Shown here: positions 1 to 8,903 of the stretch, one piece after another | How positions within the stretch are numbered: the stretch's first letter is position 1 | Layout: each line of letters begins with the position of its first letter | Assembly: GCA_040510195.1 (NCBI GenBank) | Contig: JBEVJK010000038.1 | Span: 62,001-126,000 of the forward strand | From: JBEVJK01 sp040510195 | GTDB taxonomy: Bacteria; Pseudomonadota; Alphaproteobacteria; Rhizobiales; Rhizobiaceae | DNA: 64,000 nucleotides | Direction: 5' to 3' | The notes under the pieces: generated by a model | Seen by the model: only the letters and a program-made list of their open reading frames with translations | What the model was told of the DNA's origin: nothing | The model's database searches: none | Position numbers and translations under genes: made by a program

Positions 1-1
1 T

Positions 2-349
2 GGCCTCAATGCCAAGAGCCCGAACCAGGACGCTGCCAAGAAGTTCCTGTCCTGGGTCGCCTCGCCGGATTTCGCCACCATCTACGCCAACGCTTTGCCT
101 GGCTTCTTCAGCCTGTCGTCGACGCCGGTGAAGATGGAGGATCCGTTGGCGCAGGAGTTCGTCTCCTGGCGCGAGAAGTGCAAGCCGACCATCCGCTCGA
201 CCTACCAGATCCTGTCGCGCGGCACGCCGAATCTGGAGAACGAGACCTGGGTCGAATCGGCCAACGTCATCAACGGCACCGATACGCCGGAAGCGGCCGC
301 GAAGAAGCTCCAGGACGGTCTCGACAAGTGGTTCAAGCCGGCTAAGTGA
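2..349 (+). CDS. Sugar ABC transporter substrate-binding protein, C-terminal part
   Basis: Only the last 115 residues are inside the window; the frame is open from base 2. The segment has the pattern of the end of a family 1 (MalE-like) solute-binding protein: an AKKFLSWVASPDF helix, a conserved stretch ending in STPV, and a closing helix rich in Ala and Lys (AAAKKLQDGLDKWFKPAK). Two MalF/MalG-type permeases follow on the same strand, so it is the periplasmic receptor of that importer. The substrate is not readable from this fragment; a sugar or polyol is likely because the operon carries a Gfo/Idh/MocA dehydrogenase. No truncation other than the window edge is implied. Confidence 0.85.
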   Translation, partial: GLNAKSPNQDAAKKFLSWVASPDFATIYANALPGFFSLSSTPVKMEDPLAQEFVSWREKCKPTIRSTYQILSRGTPNLENETWVESANVINGTDTPEAAAKKLQDGLDKWFKPAK

Positions 350-363
350 CGGTGGGTTCTTTG

Positions 364-388
364 CCTCCCCCGCCTCGTGCGGGGGAGG
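364..388 (+). promoter_or_regulatory. GC-rich intra-operon hairpin after the binding-protein gene
   Basis: Perfect 10-bp inverted repeat CCTCCCCCGC / GCGGGGGAGG with a 5-base loop, 15 bases after the binding-protein stop codon. There is no T-run after it, so it is not a classical terminator. Such hairpins between receptor and permease genes often protect the upstream mRNA and lower permease expression; that role is inferred here. Confidence 0.6.
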
Positions 389-456
389 TCGCCGTCGGCA
401 AAGGCATCGCGGCGGCGCCGCACCTTTCTGCTTCGATCCTGCGACAGGCTTGATCC

Positions 457-1383
457 ATGGCTGAAGCGACCACGAGACGCCCCGTCCGCTGGCACATTGC
501 AGCGTTCCTGGCGCCTGCGGTGCTGGTCTACACCGCGCTGATGATCCTGCCGCTCTTCGGCACGCTCCAGCTGTCGCTGTTCCGTTCGGTCGACAACGTC
601 CAGCACTTCGTCGGCTTTGAAAATTTTCGCACGCTGTTCGGCGACGCGCGCTGGTCCGTTGGGTTCTGGAACGCGCTCTTGAACAATTGCTGGTTCTTCG
701 TCATCCACATGCTGGTGCAGAACCCCATCGGCGTCGTCCTGGCGGCGCTGCTGTCCAGCCCGCGGTTGCGTTTCGCCGCTCTCTACCGCACGGCGATCTT
801 CATCCCCACGATCCTGTCCTTCGTGATCGTCGGCTTCGCCTGGAAGCTGATCCTGTCTCCGCTCTGGGGCGTGGCGCCCAACCTGCTCGACCTCGTCGGC
901 CTCAAGAGCCTCTTCACGCCGTGGCTCGGCAAGGAGGAGTATGCCCTCACCACCCTCGGCCTCATCTCCGTATGGCAGTTCGTCGGCATCCCGATGATGC
1001 TGATCTATGCGGCGCTGCTGTCGATCCCGGACGAGGTGATCGAGGCGGCCGAGATGGACGGCATCACCGGCATCGCGCAATTCTGGAAGATCAAGCTGCC
1101 GCTGATCCTGCCTTCGATCGGGATCATCTCGATCCTCACCTTCGTCGGCAATTTCAACGCCTTCGACCTGATCTACTCGGCCCAGGGAGCGCTCGCCGGC
1201 CCCAATTATTCGACCGATATCCTCGGCACCTTCCTCTACCGGACCTTCTTCGGCTTCCAGCTGCAGGTCGGCGACCGCAACATGGGAGCCGCCGTGGCCT
1301 CCATGATGTTCCTGATCATCCTGGCCGGCGTCTGTCTCTACCTGTTCACCATCCAAACGCGCCTGCGGCGCTACCAATTCTGA
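457..1383 (+). CDS. Sugar ABC transporter permease, MalF/UgpA type
   Basis: 308 residues, the usual length for this family. A cytoplasmic start (about 1-15) is followed by a first membrane helix (about 16-36), a periplasmic loop and a cluster of five more helices, the normal six-helix layout. The EAA loop that docks on the ATPase is visible as EAAEMDGITGIAQFWKIKLP at about residues 195-214. It pairs with the MalG-type permease that starts ten bases later and the MalK-type ATPase two genes on. No obvious Shine-Dalgarno precedes the ATG, so translation may depend on the upstream gene. Confidence 0.9.
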   Translation: MAEATTRRPVRWHIAAFLAPAVLVYTALMILPLFGTLQLSLFRSVDNVQHFVGFENFRTLFGDARWSVGFWNALLNNCWFFVIHMLVQNPIGVVLAALLSSPRLRFAALYRTAIFIPTILSFVIVGFAWKLILSPLWGVAPNLLDLVGLKSLFTPWLGKEEYALTTLGLISVWQFVGIPMMLIYAALLSIPDEVIEAAEMDGITGIAQFWKIKLPLILPSIGIISILTFVGNFNAFDLIYSAQGALAGPNYSTDILGTFLYRTFFGFQLQVGDRNMGAAVASMMFLIILAGVCLYLFTIQTRLRRYQF

Positions 1384-1392
1384 GGGGTCGAG

Positions 1393-2232
1393 ATGAGCCG
1401 CGCAACCGCCTCGCCTTTCCGCACCCTCGGCGCCCATGCCGTCCTTCTCGCCTACACGGTGATCGCGCTGTTTCCGGTCGTCGTCATCGTCATCAACGCC
1501 TTCAAGTCGCGCAACGCCATCTTCCGCACCCCGCTCGCCCCGCCGACGGCGGAGACCTTCGACCTCGTCGGCTTCCGCACGGTGCTCGCCCAGGGCGATT
1601 TCCTGCTTTATTTCCAGAACAGCCTCATCGTCACGGTGGTATCGCTTTTCCTGGTCCTGCTCTTCGGCGCCATGGCGGCCTTCGCGCTGTCCGAGTACCG
1701 GTTTCGCGGCAACACGCTGATGGGCCTCTATCTGGCGCTTGGCATCATGATCCCCATCCGGCTGGGCACCGTCGCCATCCTTCAGCTGATGGTCGCCAGC
1801 GGCCTGGTCAACACGCTGACCGCCTTGATCCTGGTCTATACGGCGCAAGGCTTGCCGCTTTGCATCTTCATCCTCTCCGAATTCATGAAGACGGTGTCGG
1901 ACGACCTCAAGAATGCCGGCCGCATCGACGGGCTCTCCGAGTATCGGATCTTCTTTCGACTGGTGCTGCCGCTGGTGCGCCCCGCAATGGCGACCGTGGC
2001 GGTGTTCACCATGATCCCGATCTGGAACGATCTGTGGTTTCCGCTGATCCTCGCTCCTTCGGAAAGCACCAAGACGGTCACCCTCGGCGCCCAGATCTTC
2101 ATCGGCCAGTATGTGACCAATTGGAACGCCGTGCTGGCCGCGCTGTCACTGGCCATCCTGCCGGTGCTCGTCCTCTACCTGATCTTCTCGCGGCAGCTGA
2201 TCCGCGGCATCACCTCCGGAGCCGTCAAGTGA
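1393..2232 (+). CDS. Sugar ABC transporter permease, MalG/UgpE type
   Basis: 279 residues, six predicted membrane helices. The EAA-type loop appears as NAGRIDGLSEYRIFFRLVLP at about residues 175-194, with the typical C-terminal LIRGITSGAVK ending seen in MalG-like proteins. It forms the heterodimeric channel with the preceding gene. The stop overlaps the next start (GTGA), showing translational coupling to the dehydrogenase gene. Confidence 0.9.
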   Translation: MSRATASPFRTLGAHAVLLAYTVIALFPVVVIVINAFKSRNAIFRTPLAPPTAETFDLVGFRTVLAQGDFLLYFQNSLIVTVVSLFLVLLFGAMAAFALSEYRFRGNTLMGLYLALGIMIPIRLGTVAILQLMVASGLVNTLTALILVYTAQGLPLCIFILSEFMKTVSDDLKNAGRIDGLSEYRIFFRLVLPLVRPAMATVAVFTMIPIWNDLWFPLILAPSESTKTVTLGAQIFIGQYVTNWNAVLAALSLAILPVLVLYLIFSRQLIRGITSGAVK

Positions 2233-3284
2233 CCGACAAGCCCCTCTCCGTCCTCGTCGCCGGGCTCGGCAACATGGGTCGCAGCCATGCGCTCGCCTAT
2301 CACGCCAATCCGGGCTACGACGTCGTCGCGCTGGTCAATCGCTCCGGCATCGTGCCGCCCGGCCCACTGGAGGCCTATCCGCTGTTCCGCACCTTCGACG
2401 AGGCGCTCGCGCAGACCAGGCCCGAAATCGCCTCGATCAACACCTACTCGGACAGCCACGCCGACTATGCGGTCAGGGCGATCGAGGCGGGAGCTCATGT
2501 TTTCGTCGAGAAACCGCTGGCCACCACGGTGGCCGACGCCGAGCGCGTGGTCGCCGCCGCCCGCGCCAACGGGCGCAAACTGGTTGTCGGCTACATCCTG
2601 CGCCACCACCCGTCCTGGATGCGCCTGATCGCCGAGGCGCGCGCCCTGGGCGGTCCCTATGTCTTCCGCATGAACCTGAACCAGCAGTCGAGCGGCGCCA
2701 CCTGGGAGACCCACAAGCAGCTCATGGAGACCACCTCGCCGATCGTCGACTGCGGCGTCCACTACCTCGACGTCATGCTGCAGATCACCGACGCGCGGCC
2801 GGTCGAGGTGCGCGGCATGGGCGTCAGGTTGAGCGAAGAGATCGCCCCCGAAATGTACAATTACGGGCACCTCCAGGTGCTGTTCGACGACGGCTCGGTG
2901 GGCTGGTACGAGGCTGGCTGGGGGCCGATGATGTCGGAGGCCGCTTTCTTCGTGAAGGATGTCATCTCGCCCAACGGCGCCGTGTCCATCGTCATGGACG
3001 ACAAAGCCCGCTCCGACGATATGGACGCCCACACAAAAACCAATCTTATCCGCGTCCACCGCGCCGCGACGGTCGACGGACGCTTCCGCACGCCCGACGA
3101 GATGCTCTCGATGAGCGGCGAGCCCGATCACCAGGCGCTTTGCGACCGGGAGCAGGCCTTCCTGCTCGCGGCCGTTCGCGAGGACCTGGATCTTTCCCGC
3201 CATATGGACGATGCGGTGCGCTCGCTGGCGGTCTGCCTGGCCGCCGACCAGAGCGTGCGAACCGGCCTGCCGGTCCGGCTGTGA
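2229..3284 (+). CDS. Gfo/Idh/MocA-family sugar dehydrogenase
   Basis: 351 residues from a GTG that overlaps the preceding stop by four bases. The N-terminal Rossmann fold shows GLGNMG (residues 12-17). EKP with Lys95 and the D-C-G-V-H motif with His178 are the catalytic elements of this NAD(P)-dependent family, which acts on sugars, inositols and amino sugars. Its place inside an importer operon suggests it oxidises the imported substrate. The exact substrate cannot be read from sequence. An upstream extension of this frame covers the permease gene and is not real coding. Confidence 0.88.
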   Translation: MTDKPLSVLVAGLGNMGRSHALAYHANPGYDVVALVNRSGIVPPGPLEAYPLFRTFDEALAQTRPEIASINTYSDSHADYAVRAIEAGAHVFVEKPLATTVADAERVVAAARANGRKLVVGYILRHHPSWMRLIAEARALGGPYVFRMNLNQQSSGATWETHKQLMETTSPIVDCGVHYLDVMLQITDARPVEVRGMGVRLSEEIAPEMYNYGHLQVLFDDGSVGWYEAGWGPMMSEAAFFVKDVISPNGAVSIVMDDKARSDDMDAHTKTNLIRVHRAATVDGRFRTPDEMLSMSGEPDHQALCDREQAFLLAAVREDLDLSRHMDDAVRSLAVCLAADQSVRTGLPVRL

Positions 3285-3300
3285 GAAGGAGACGCCGCCC

Positions 3301-4299
3301 GTGGGTTCTTTGAAGCTCGACAGTGTCAGGAAATCCTTCGGCAAGGTCGACGTGCTGAAGGGCATCGACCTCGATGTCGCCGACGGCGAGTTCGTCGTCT
3401 TCGTCGGTCCTTCGGGCTGCGGAAAGTCGACGCTGCTCCGCATCATCGCCGGATTGGAGGACCTGACGTCGGGCGACGTGATGATCGACGGCGGCAAGGT
3501 CGACACCGTGCCGCCCGCCAAGCGCGGCATCGCCATGGTGTTCCAGACCTACGCGCTCTACCCGCATCTGACGGTTCGCGACAATATGGGTCTCGGGCTC
3601 AAGCAGGCAGGTGCGCCGGCAGCCGACATCGCCAGGCGCATTGCCGAAGCAGCCGGCATGCTGTCGCTCGAGCCCTACCTGGATCGCCGTCCGGCCGAGC
3701 TCTCCGGCGGCCAGCGGCAGCGGGTGGCGATCGGCCGCGCCCTGGTGCGCGAGCCCAAGCTGTTCCTGTTCGACGAGCCGCTCTCCAATCTCGACGCCGC
3801 GCTGAGGGTCAATACCAGGCTGGAGATCGCCCAGCTGCACCGACGCCTCCGCGCCACCATGATCTACGTGACGCACGACCAGGTGGAGGCGATGACGCTG
3901 GCCGACAAGATCGTCGTGCTGAACGCCGGCCGGATCGAGCAGGTCGGCAGCCCCATGGATCTTTATCGTTCGCCGGCAAATGTCTTCGTGGCCGGCTTCA
4001 TCGGCTCGCCCAGAATGAATTTCATCGACGGGACCCGGCTTGGCGAAGCGGCCAGGACGCTCGGGGTCCGGCCGGAGCACCTGACGATCGACCCGGCGCG
4101 CGGCACCTGGAAGGGCACCGTCATCCATGCCGAGCATCTCGGCGCCGACACCAACCTCTACCTCGACAGCGAACAGGCCGGGCTGCTGACCGTCCGCCTG
4201 TTCGGCGAACACCGGGCTGAACCGGGCGCCATCCTCTACGCCACGCCGGAACCGGGAAAGCTGTATCGATTCGACGCCGATGGTAAGGTCCTGGCCTGA
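3301..4299 (+). CDS. Sugar ABC transporter ATP-binding protein, MalK/UgpC type
   Basis: 332 residues from a GTG preceded by GAAGGAGA. Walker A is GPSGCGKST (residues 36-44), the signature is LSGGQRQR, Walker B is LFLFDEP, and the H-loop is VTHDQ. The C-terminal part (about 235-332) is the OB-type regulatory domain of MalK-like proteins and includes RPEHLTI, but it is somewhat short for the family. It energises the two permeases upstream. Last transport gene of the operon; the cyclase gene follows after 23 bases. Confidence 0.92.
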   Translation: MGSLKLDSVRKSFGKVDVLKGIDLDVADGEFVVFVGPSGCGKSTLLRIIAGLEDLTSGDVMIDGGKVDTVPPAKRGIAMVFQTYALYPHLTVRDNMGLGLKQAGAPAADIARRIAEAAGMLSLEPYLDRRPAELSGGQRQRVAIGRALVREPKLFLFDEPLSNLDAALRVNTRLEIAQLHRRLRATMIYVTHDQVEAMTLADKIVVLNAGRIEQVGSPMDLYRSPANVFVAGFIGSPRMNFIDGTRLGEAARTLGVRPEHLTIDPARGTWKGTVIHAEHLGADTNLYLDSEQAGLLTVRLFGEHRAEPGAILYATPEPGKLYRFDADGKVLA

Positions 4300-4322
4300 C
4301 GGGTCCACCTGGAGGCGATACG

Positions 4323-5546
4323 ATGGACGACGGCGCCCTTCACGGCCTGCGCGGCTGGCTGGTCGATCGCGGTCTTGCCGGCGACGGCGAACTGGAGCTG
4401 CTCGAGGGTTTCTGCGAGCGTTGCAACGCGGCAGGGCTGGTGCTCGCCCGCGGCCTCGCGCTGATCGACACGCTCCACCCGGTCTATGAGGGGCGCGTCT
4501 TTTCTTGGGGTCGCGACATTCCTCCGGAAACGCCCGTCGCCCAATACGGTCCCAGCAGCGAAGGCGAGGGGTTGGAACAGTGGCGCCAAAGCCCCTTCTA
4601 CACCTTGCTGGAGAGCGGCGCCGACGAGATGCGGCGTCGTCTATGGCAGGGTGAGAACCGGGATTTCCCGGTGCTGGCCGATCTCAGCCGCCAGGGCGAT
4701 ACGGACTACCTCGCCATGATCCAGCGCTTTTCGCCCGAGCGCGCAATCGGCGAGATGGACTGCTTCATTTCACGCTGGACGACCGACCGGCAAGGCGGCT
4801 TTCTCGACGACGAGGTTGCCGCGCTGCGCGAGCTGGTGCCGTTGCTCGGGCTTGCCGTCAAATCGGCCTCGCTGCGCCGGGTGGCGGAATCGCTGGTCGA
4901 GACCTATCTCGGCCGCGACGCCGGGCAGCGCGTGCTTCAAGGCAAGATGTCGCGTGGCGTGGTGGAGAAGATCAACGCGGCGCTGTGGTTCTCCGACATG
5001 CGCGGCTACACGACCCTGTCGGAGACCATCGCCAGCGACCAGCTGATCCCATTGCTCGACGACTATGCGGAGGCGGTCATCACCGCGATCCATGGCGCCG
5101 GTGGCGACGTCCTCAAGCTGATCGGCGATGGCATCCTGGCGATCTTCACGGCCGACAGCGCCGCCGAAGCCTGCTCCTGCGCGCTCCGGGCGGAGGCCGA
5201 GCTCCGCGGCCTGCTGGCCACGCTCAATGCGCGCCGCGCTGCCGAGGAACGGCCGACGACGCTCGTCTACCTCGGGCTGCACATCGGCGACGTCTTCTAC
5301 GGCAACATCGGCAGCCGCGAACGGCTGGATTTCACCGTCGTCGGCCAGGCCGTGAACGAGGTGGCGCGGATCGCCTCGCTTTGCCGCTCGGTCGACCGCA
5401 ATGCGCTGGTCTCGTCGGAATTTTCGGCCGCTCTGCCGGAGGAGGACCGCCGGCGGCTTGTCTCGGTCGGCCGCTATGCGCTGCGCGGCGTTCGGCGCGC
5501 GCAGGACCTCTACACCGTCGACATCGAGATGCCCGACGCCGGCTAA
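4323..5546 (+). CDS. Soluble class III adenylate/guanylate cyclase
   Basis: 407 residues, start preceded by GGAGG seven bases upstream. The C-terminal half is a class III cyclase catalytic domain. Metal-binding Asp225 lies in WFSDMRGYTTLSE and Asp269 in LIGDGILAIF; the late motif FTVVGQAVNEVARI supplies the Asn/Arg region for catalysis. The N-terminal half (about 1-200) has no membrane segment and resembles the regulatory half of rhizobial cyclases that lack an obvious sensor domain. It sits 23 bases after the sugar ATPase gene and may be co-transcribed, which would tie cyclic nucleotide production to sugar uptake (inference). ATP versus GTP preference is not decided. Confidence 0.88.
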   Translation: MDDGALHGLRGWLVDRGLAGDGELELLEGFCERCNAAGLVLARGLALIDTLHPVYEGRVFSWGRDIPPETPVAQYGPSSEGEGLEQWRQSPFYTLLESGADEMRRRLWQGENRDFPVLADLSRQGDTDYLAMIQRFSPERAIGEMDCFISRWTTDRQGGFLDDEVAALRELVPLLGLAVKSASLRRVAESLVETYLGRDAGQRVLQGKMSRGVVEKINAALWFSDMRGYTTLSETIASDQLIPLLDDYAEAVITAIHGAGGDVLKLIGDGILAIFTADSAAEACSCALRAEAELRGLLATLNARRAAEERPTTLVYLGLHIGDVFYGNIGSRERLDFTVVGQAVNEVARIASLCRSVDRNALVSSEFSAALPEEDRRRLVSVGRYALRGVRRAQDLYTVDIEMPDAG

Positions 5547-5556
5547 GCCACCAAGC

Positions 5557-6402
5557 TCAGCGGTCCGCCACGCATTCCTGCCGCTGGGTGCCGAGGCCCT
5601 CAATGCCGAGCTCGACGATGTCGCCCGGCTTCAGGTAGCGCGGCGGCTTCATGCCCATGCCGACACCGGGTGGCGTGCCGGTCGATATGATGTCGCCGGG
5701 GTGGAGCGACATGAACTGCGAGAGGTAGGACACCAGGAAGGCAGCGCCGTAGACCATGGTCCGTGTCGAGCCGTTCTGCATGGTCTCGCCGTTGACGGAG
5801 AGCCACATGGGCAGGTTCTGCGGGTCGGCGACCTCATCGCGCGTCACCAGCCAGGGACCGATCGGCCCGAAGGTGTCGCAGCTCTTGCCCTTGGTCCACT
5901 GGCCGGCGCGCTCGGTCTGAAAGGCGCGCTCCGATACGTCGTGCACGGTGCAATAGCCGGCGACGTGGTCGAGCGCCTCGGCCTCGCCTACATATTTGGC
6001 GGTGCGTCCGATCACCACGCCGAGCTCGACCTCCCAGTCGGTCTTCTCGGAGCCACGCGGGATCACCAGCCGGTCGTTGGGGCCGACGATAGCCGAGGTC
6101 GCCTTCATGAAGATGATCGGTTCGGGCGGCACGGTGGCACCCGTCTCGGCCGCATGGTCGGAATAGTTGAGCCCGATGCAGATGAACTTGCCGACGCCTG
6201 CCACGCAGGGCCCGATGCGCGGTCGACCCTCCACCGCCGGCAGGCCGGCTTCGTCGACCCGGCCCAGCGCCGCCAGCGCGTCGGGATCGAGGAAGCGCCC
6301 GCCAATGTCGTCGACATGGCCGCTGAGATCGCGGATGCGACCGTCGCGGCCGACCAGTCCGGGCTTCTCGCGGCCCGCTTCACCGTAGCGCAAAAGTTTC
6401 AC
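5557..6402 (-). CDS. Fumarylacetoacetate hydrolase family protein
   Basis: 281 residues from a GTG (codon at 6402-6400) with AGGAGAA about eight bases before it. The core IGLNYSDHAAETGA and PIIFMK, followed by DWEVELGVVIGR and HDVSERAFQ, give the E-x-E...D metal ligands of FAH enzymes. It is closest in pattern to the group holding ureidoglycolate lyase and 2,4-diketo-3-deoxy-L-fuconate hydrolase, which cleave C-C or C-N bonds of 2-oxo acids in sugar or acid degradation. It is third in a minus-strand set after deoC and the aldehyde dehydrogenase, 101 bases downstream of the latter. The true substrate is unknown. Confidence 0.85.
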   Translation of the reverse strand: MKLLRYGEAGREKPGLVGRDGRIRDLSGHVDDIGGRFLDPDALAALGRVDEAGLPAVEGRPRIGPCVAGVGKFICIGLNYSDHAAETGATVPPEPIIFMKATSAIVGPNDRLVIPRGSEKTDWEVELGVVIGRTAKYVGEAEALDHVAGYCTVHDVSERAFQTERAGQWTKGKSCDTFGPIGPWLVTRDEVADPQNLPMWLSVNGETMQNGSTRTMVYGAAFLVSYLSQFMSLHPGDIISTGTPPGVGMGMKPPRYLKPGDIVELGIEGLGTQRQECVADR

Positions 6403-6503
6403 GTCGGGGGTTCTCCTGGAGCGAAGGGTAGGCCGCAACCGGCTTCGCGCCTTTCTACTGGGCAATCGCCGGCAAGCACAAGGCCGTCCGCCGGCTTCCC
6501 GCA

Positions 6504-8879
6504 TCAGTCGCCGTAGGGCACCCACACATTCTTGATCTCCACGGCGCGCTGGCGAAGGGCCTCGGGCGCCCAGGGCCCGGCGTTCCAATCGACCGTGCGC
6601 CCGCCGCCCGTCCACACTCGCTTGAGGTTTCCGACGGATTCGGCTTCGGCCAGCCGGCATGTGTCGGCATCGCCGATCAGCCACAAGCCGTCGACATCAT
6701 CGTGCCTGGCAAGCACGGCAGCGAGCTCGGCCGCGCGGCCGGTCACGATGTTGATCGCTCCGGCCGGGAGGTCCGAATATTCGATCACCTGATAGAGATC
6801 GGTGGCGACCAGGGCGTGCTGCTCGGACGGCACGGCGACGACCGTGTTGCCCATGGCCAGCGCCGGTGCCAGCAGCGAGATCAGCGACAGCAGAGGCGCC
6901 TCGTCCGGGCCGACGATCCCGATCACACCGACCGGCTCGTGGAGCGCCAGCGTGACCGCCCTTGCCGGCGGTTGATGCACCCTGCCTTCGAACTTGTCGG
7001 CCTGGCCGGCGTGCTCGAACAGCCGCTCGACCGCCGCCTCGACCTCCTGGCGCGCGACGCTCGCACGCACCCCGGTGAGCTCGACCAGCCGGGCGGCGAA
7101 CGCGTCGCTCCTCGCCCAGAGATTTTCGGTGAAAAAGGCAAGCACCTGGCTGCGGTTGTAGGCGGTGGCCTCGCCCCAGGCGCGGCAGTTGCGCGCGGCC
7201 TGCACGGCGTCGCGAATGTCCTTGCGATTGCCCAGCCCCACCTCGCCGGCAAGCTTGCCCTTGCGATCGCCGATCTGCAGCGCGTAGTTGCCGTCGGGCC
7301 GGACCTGCTTGCCGCCGATGAACAGCTTGGCGGTGCGGTCCAGGAACGGTGCAGCTTCGGCCGGCTCGGGCGTGTCGGCCCGCTTCGGTCGCGGCTTGAT
7401 GGCCCGTCCCACGGGCGTCTTGACGGTCAGGTACTCCAGCATGCCCTCGCGGCCGCCTTCGCGGCCGAAGCCGCTCTCGCGGTAGCCGCCGAAGCCGCAG
7501 GAGGCGTCGAACATGTTGGTGCCGTTGATCCACACCACGCCGGCCTTGAGCTCGGGGGCCACCTGCAACGCCCGGCTGATCGTCTCGCTCCACACCGAAG
7601 CGGCGAGGCCGTAGCGCGTATTGTTTGCAAGCTCGACGGCTTCGTCCGCGCTGCGGAAGCTCATGGCGGCCAGCACCGGTCCGAACACCTCTTCCTGGGC
7701 AAGGATGTTTGCCGGCGAAACGCCGGTCGCGAGCGTCGGCAGATAGTAGTGGCCCGTGGCGGGTAGCATGATGTCCGGCTGCCAGCATTGCGCGCCTTGC
7801 CGCGACCCTTCGGCGACCAGCCCGCTCACCCGCTCTCGCTGCACCGCGGCCACCAGGGGGCCGATGTCGGTGTTCTTGTCGAGCGGGCTCCCGAGCCGCA
7901 GCTTCGCCATCCGCGCACGCACCTTGGCATAGAATGTGTCGGCCACGTTTTCCTGGACGATGAGGCGCGATCCGGCGCAGCAGACCTGTCCCTGGTTGAA
8001 CCAGATGCCGTCCACCAGACCCTCGACGGCGCTGTCGAGGTCGGCGTCTTCGAAGACGATGAAGGCCGACTTGCCGCCGAGCTCCAGCGACAGCTTCTTG
8101 CCGCTGCCGGCGGTCGCCGTCCGGATGATCTTGCCGACCTCCGAGGAGCCGGTGAAGGCGATCTTGTCCACGCCAGCATGCTCGACCAGAGCGGCACCCG
8201 CCTCCGGCCCGCCCGGCAGGATGTTGACGACGCCCCTTGGCACGCCGGCCTGGGCGCAGATCTCGCCGAACAGGATTGCCGTCAGCGGCGTGAACTCGGC
8301 TGGCTTGAGCACGGTGGTGCAGCCGGCAGCGAGCGCCGGCGCGATCTTCCAAGCCAGCATAAGCAGCGGGAAGTTCCAGGGGATGATCTGCCCGACCACG
8401 CCCACGCCCACCTTGCCGGGGAAGGCATTCTCCAGGTCCTGGGCGAAGCCGGCATGATAGAGGAAGTGGCGGATCGCCAACGGCACGTCGATGTCGCGGC
8501 TTTCGCGTATCGGCTTGCCATTGTCGAGCGACTCCAGCACGGCGAACAGGCGCTGGTTGCGCTGCATGGCGCGCCCGATGGCATAGAGGATGCGTGCCCG
8601 CTCGTAGCCCGACTTTGCCTGCCATTTGGGCAGTGCCTGCCGGGCCGCAGCCACGGCTGCGTCGACGTCGCGCGTGCCGGCATCCGAGACGATGGCGAGC
8701 GTCTCTCCCGTGGCCGGGTCCTCGGTCGGAAACGTCGCGCCGCGCTCGGCCGACCGCCAGGCACCGCCGATGAACAGGGCCTTGCCGAGATCGCGGTGGG
8801 CAAGCCACGCATCGGCTTCGTTGCGGGCCTCCGGCGCCGGGCCGTAGTCCATCGCGTCGTAGCGCTGCAGGATGTTCAC
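6504..8879 (-). CDS. Double-length aldehyde dehydrogenase, ALDH16-like
   Basis: 791 residues from a GTG with GGGAGAA upstream; normal ALDHs are about 480-500. Residues about 30-500 form a complete ALDH: PWNFPL, the cofactor Lys in LKPAEFTPL, the general base in LELGGKSA and the nucleophile in FNQGQVCCAGSRL. From about residue 520 a second ALDH-like part begins (LFIGGKQV). It keeps the NAD-fold pattern (GPDEAPLLSLISLLAPALA) but shows neither the Glu nor the Cys motif, so it should be non-catalytic. This architecture is that of ALDH16. The gene follows deoC by 24 bases, so oxidation of the acetaldehyde released from deoxyribose phosphate, or of a deoxyribose-derived aldehyde, is a likely role. 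Confidence 0.9.
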   Translation of the reverse strand: MNILQRYDAMDYGPAPEARNEADAWLAHRDLGKALFIGGAWRSAERGATFPTEDPATGETLAIVSDAGTRDVDAAVAAARQALPKWQAKSGYERARILYAIGRAMQRNQRLFAVLESLDNGKPIRESRDIDVPLAIRHFLYHAGFAQDLENAFPGKVGVGVVGQIIPWNFPLLMLAWKIAPALAAGCTTVLKPAEFTPLTAILFGEICAQAGVPRGVVNILPGGPEAGAALVEHAGVDKIAFTGSSEVGKIIRTATAGSGKKLSLELGGKSAFIVFEDADLDSAVEGLVDGIWFNQGQVCCAGSRLIVQENVADTFYAKVRARMAKLRLGSPLDKNTDIGPLVAAVQRERVSGLVAEGSRQGAQCWQPDIMLPATGHYYLPTLATGVSPANILAQEEVFGPVLAAMSFRSADEAVELANNTRYGLAASVWSETISRALQVAPELKAGVVWINGTNMFDASCGFGGYRESGFGREGGREGMLEYLTVKTPVGRAIKPRPKRADTPEPAEAAPFLDRTAKLFIGGKQVRPDGNYALQIGDRKGKLAGEVGLGNRKDIRDAVQAARNCRAWGEATAYNRSQVLAFFTENLWARSDAFAARLVELTGVRASVARQEVEAAVERLFEHAGQADKFEGRVHQPPARAVTLALHEPVGVIGIVGPDEAPLLSLISLLAPALAMGNTVVAVPSEQHALVATDLYQVIEYSDLPAGAINIVTGRAAELAAVLARHDDVDGLWLIGDADTCRLAEAESVGNLKRVWTGGGRTVDWNAGPWAPEALRQRAVEIKNVWVPYGD

Positions 8880-8903
8880 GAGCTCGTTTCTCCCGGTTGC
8901 CGC

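Noticed and set aside
202..1848. Minus-strand open frame of 548 codons opposite the sugar permease genes
   Set aside because: Product is repetitive charged residues (many Asp, Glu, Gln, Arg), the shadow pattern of a GC-rich gene on the other strand.
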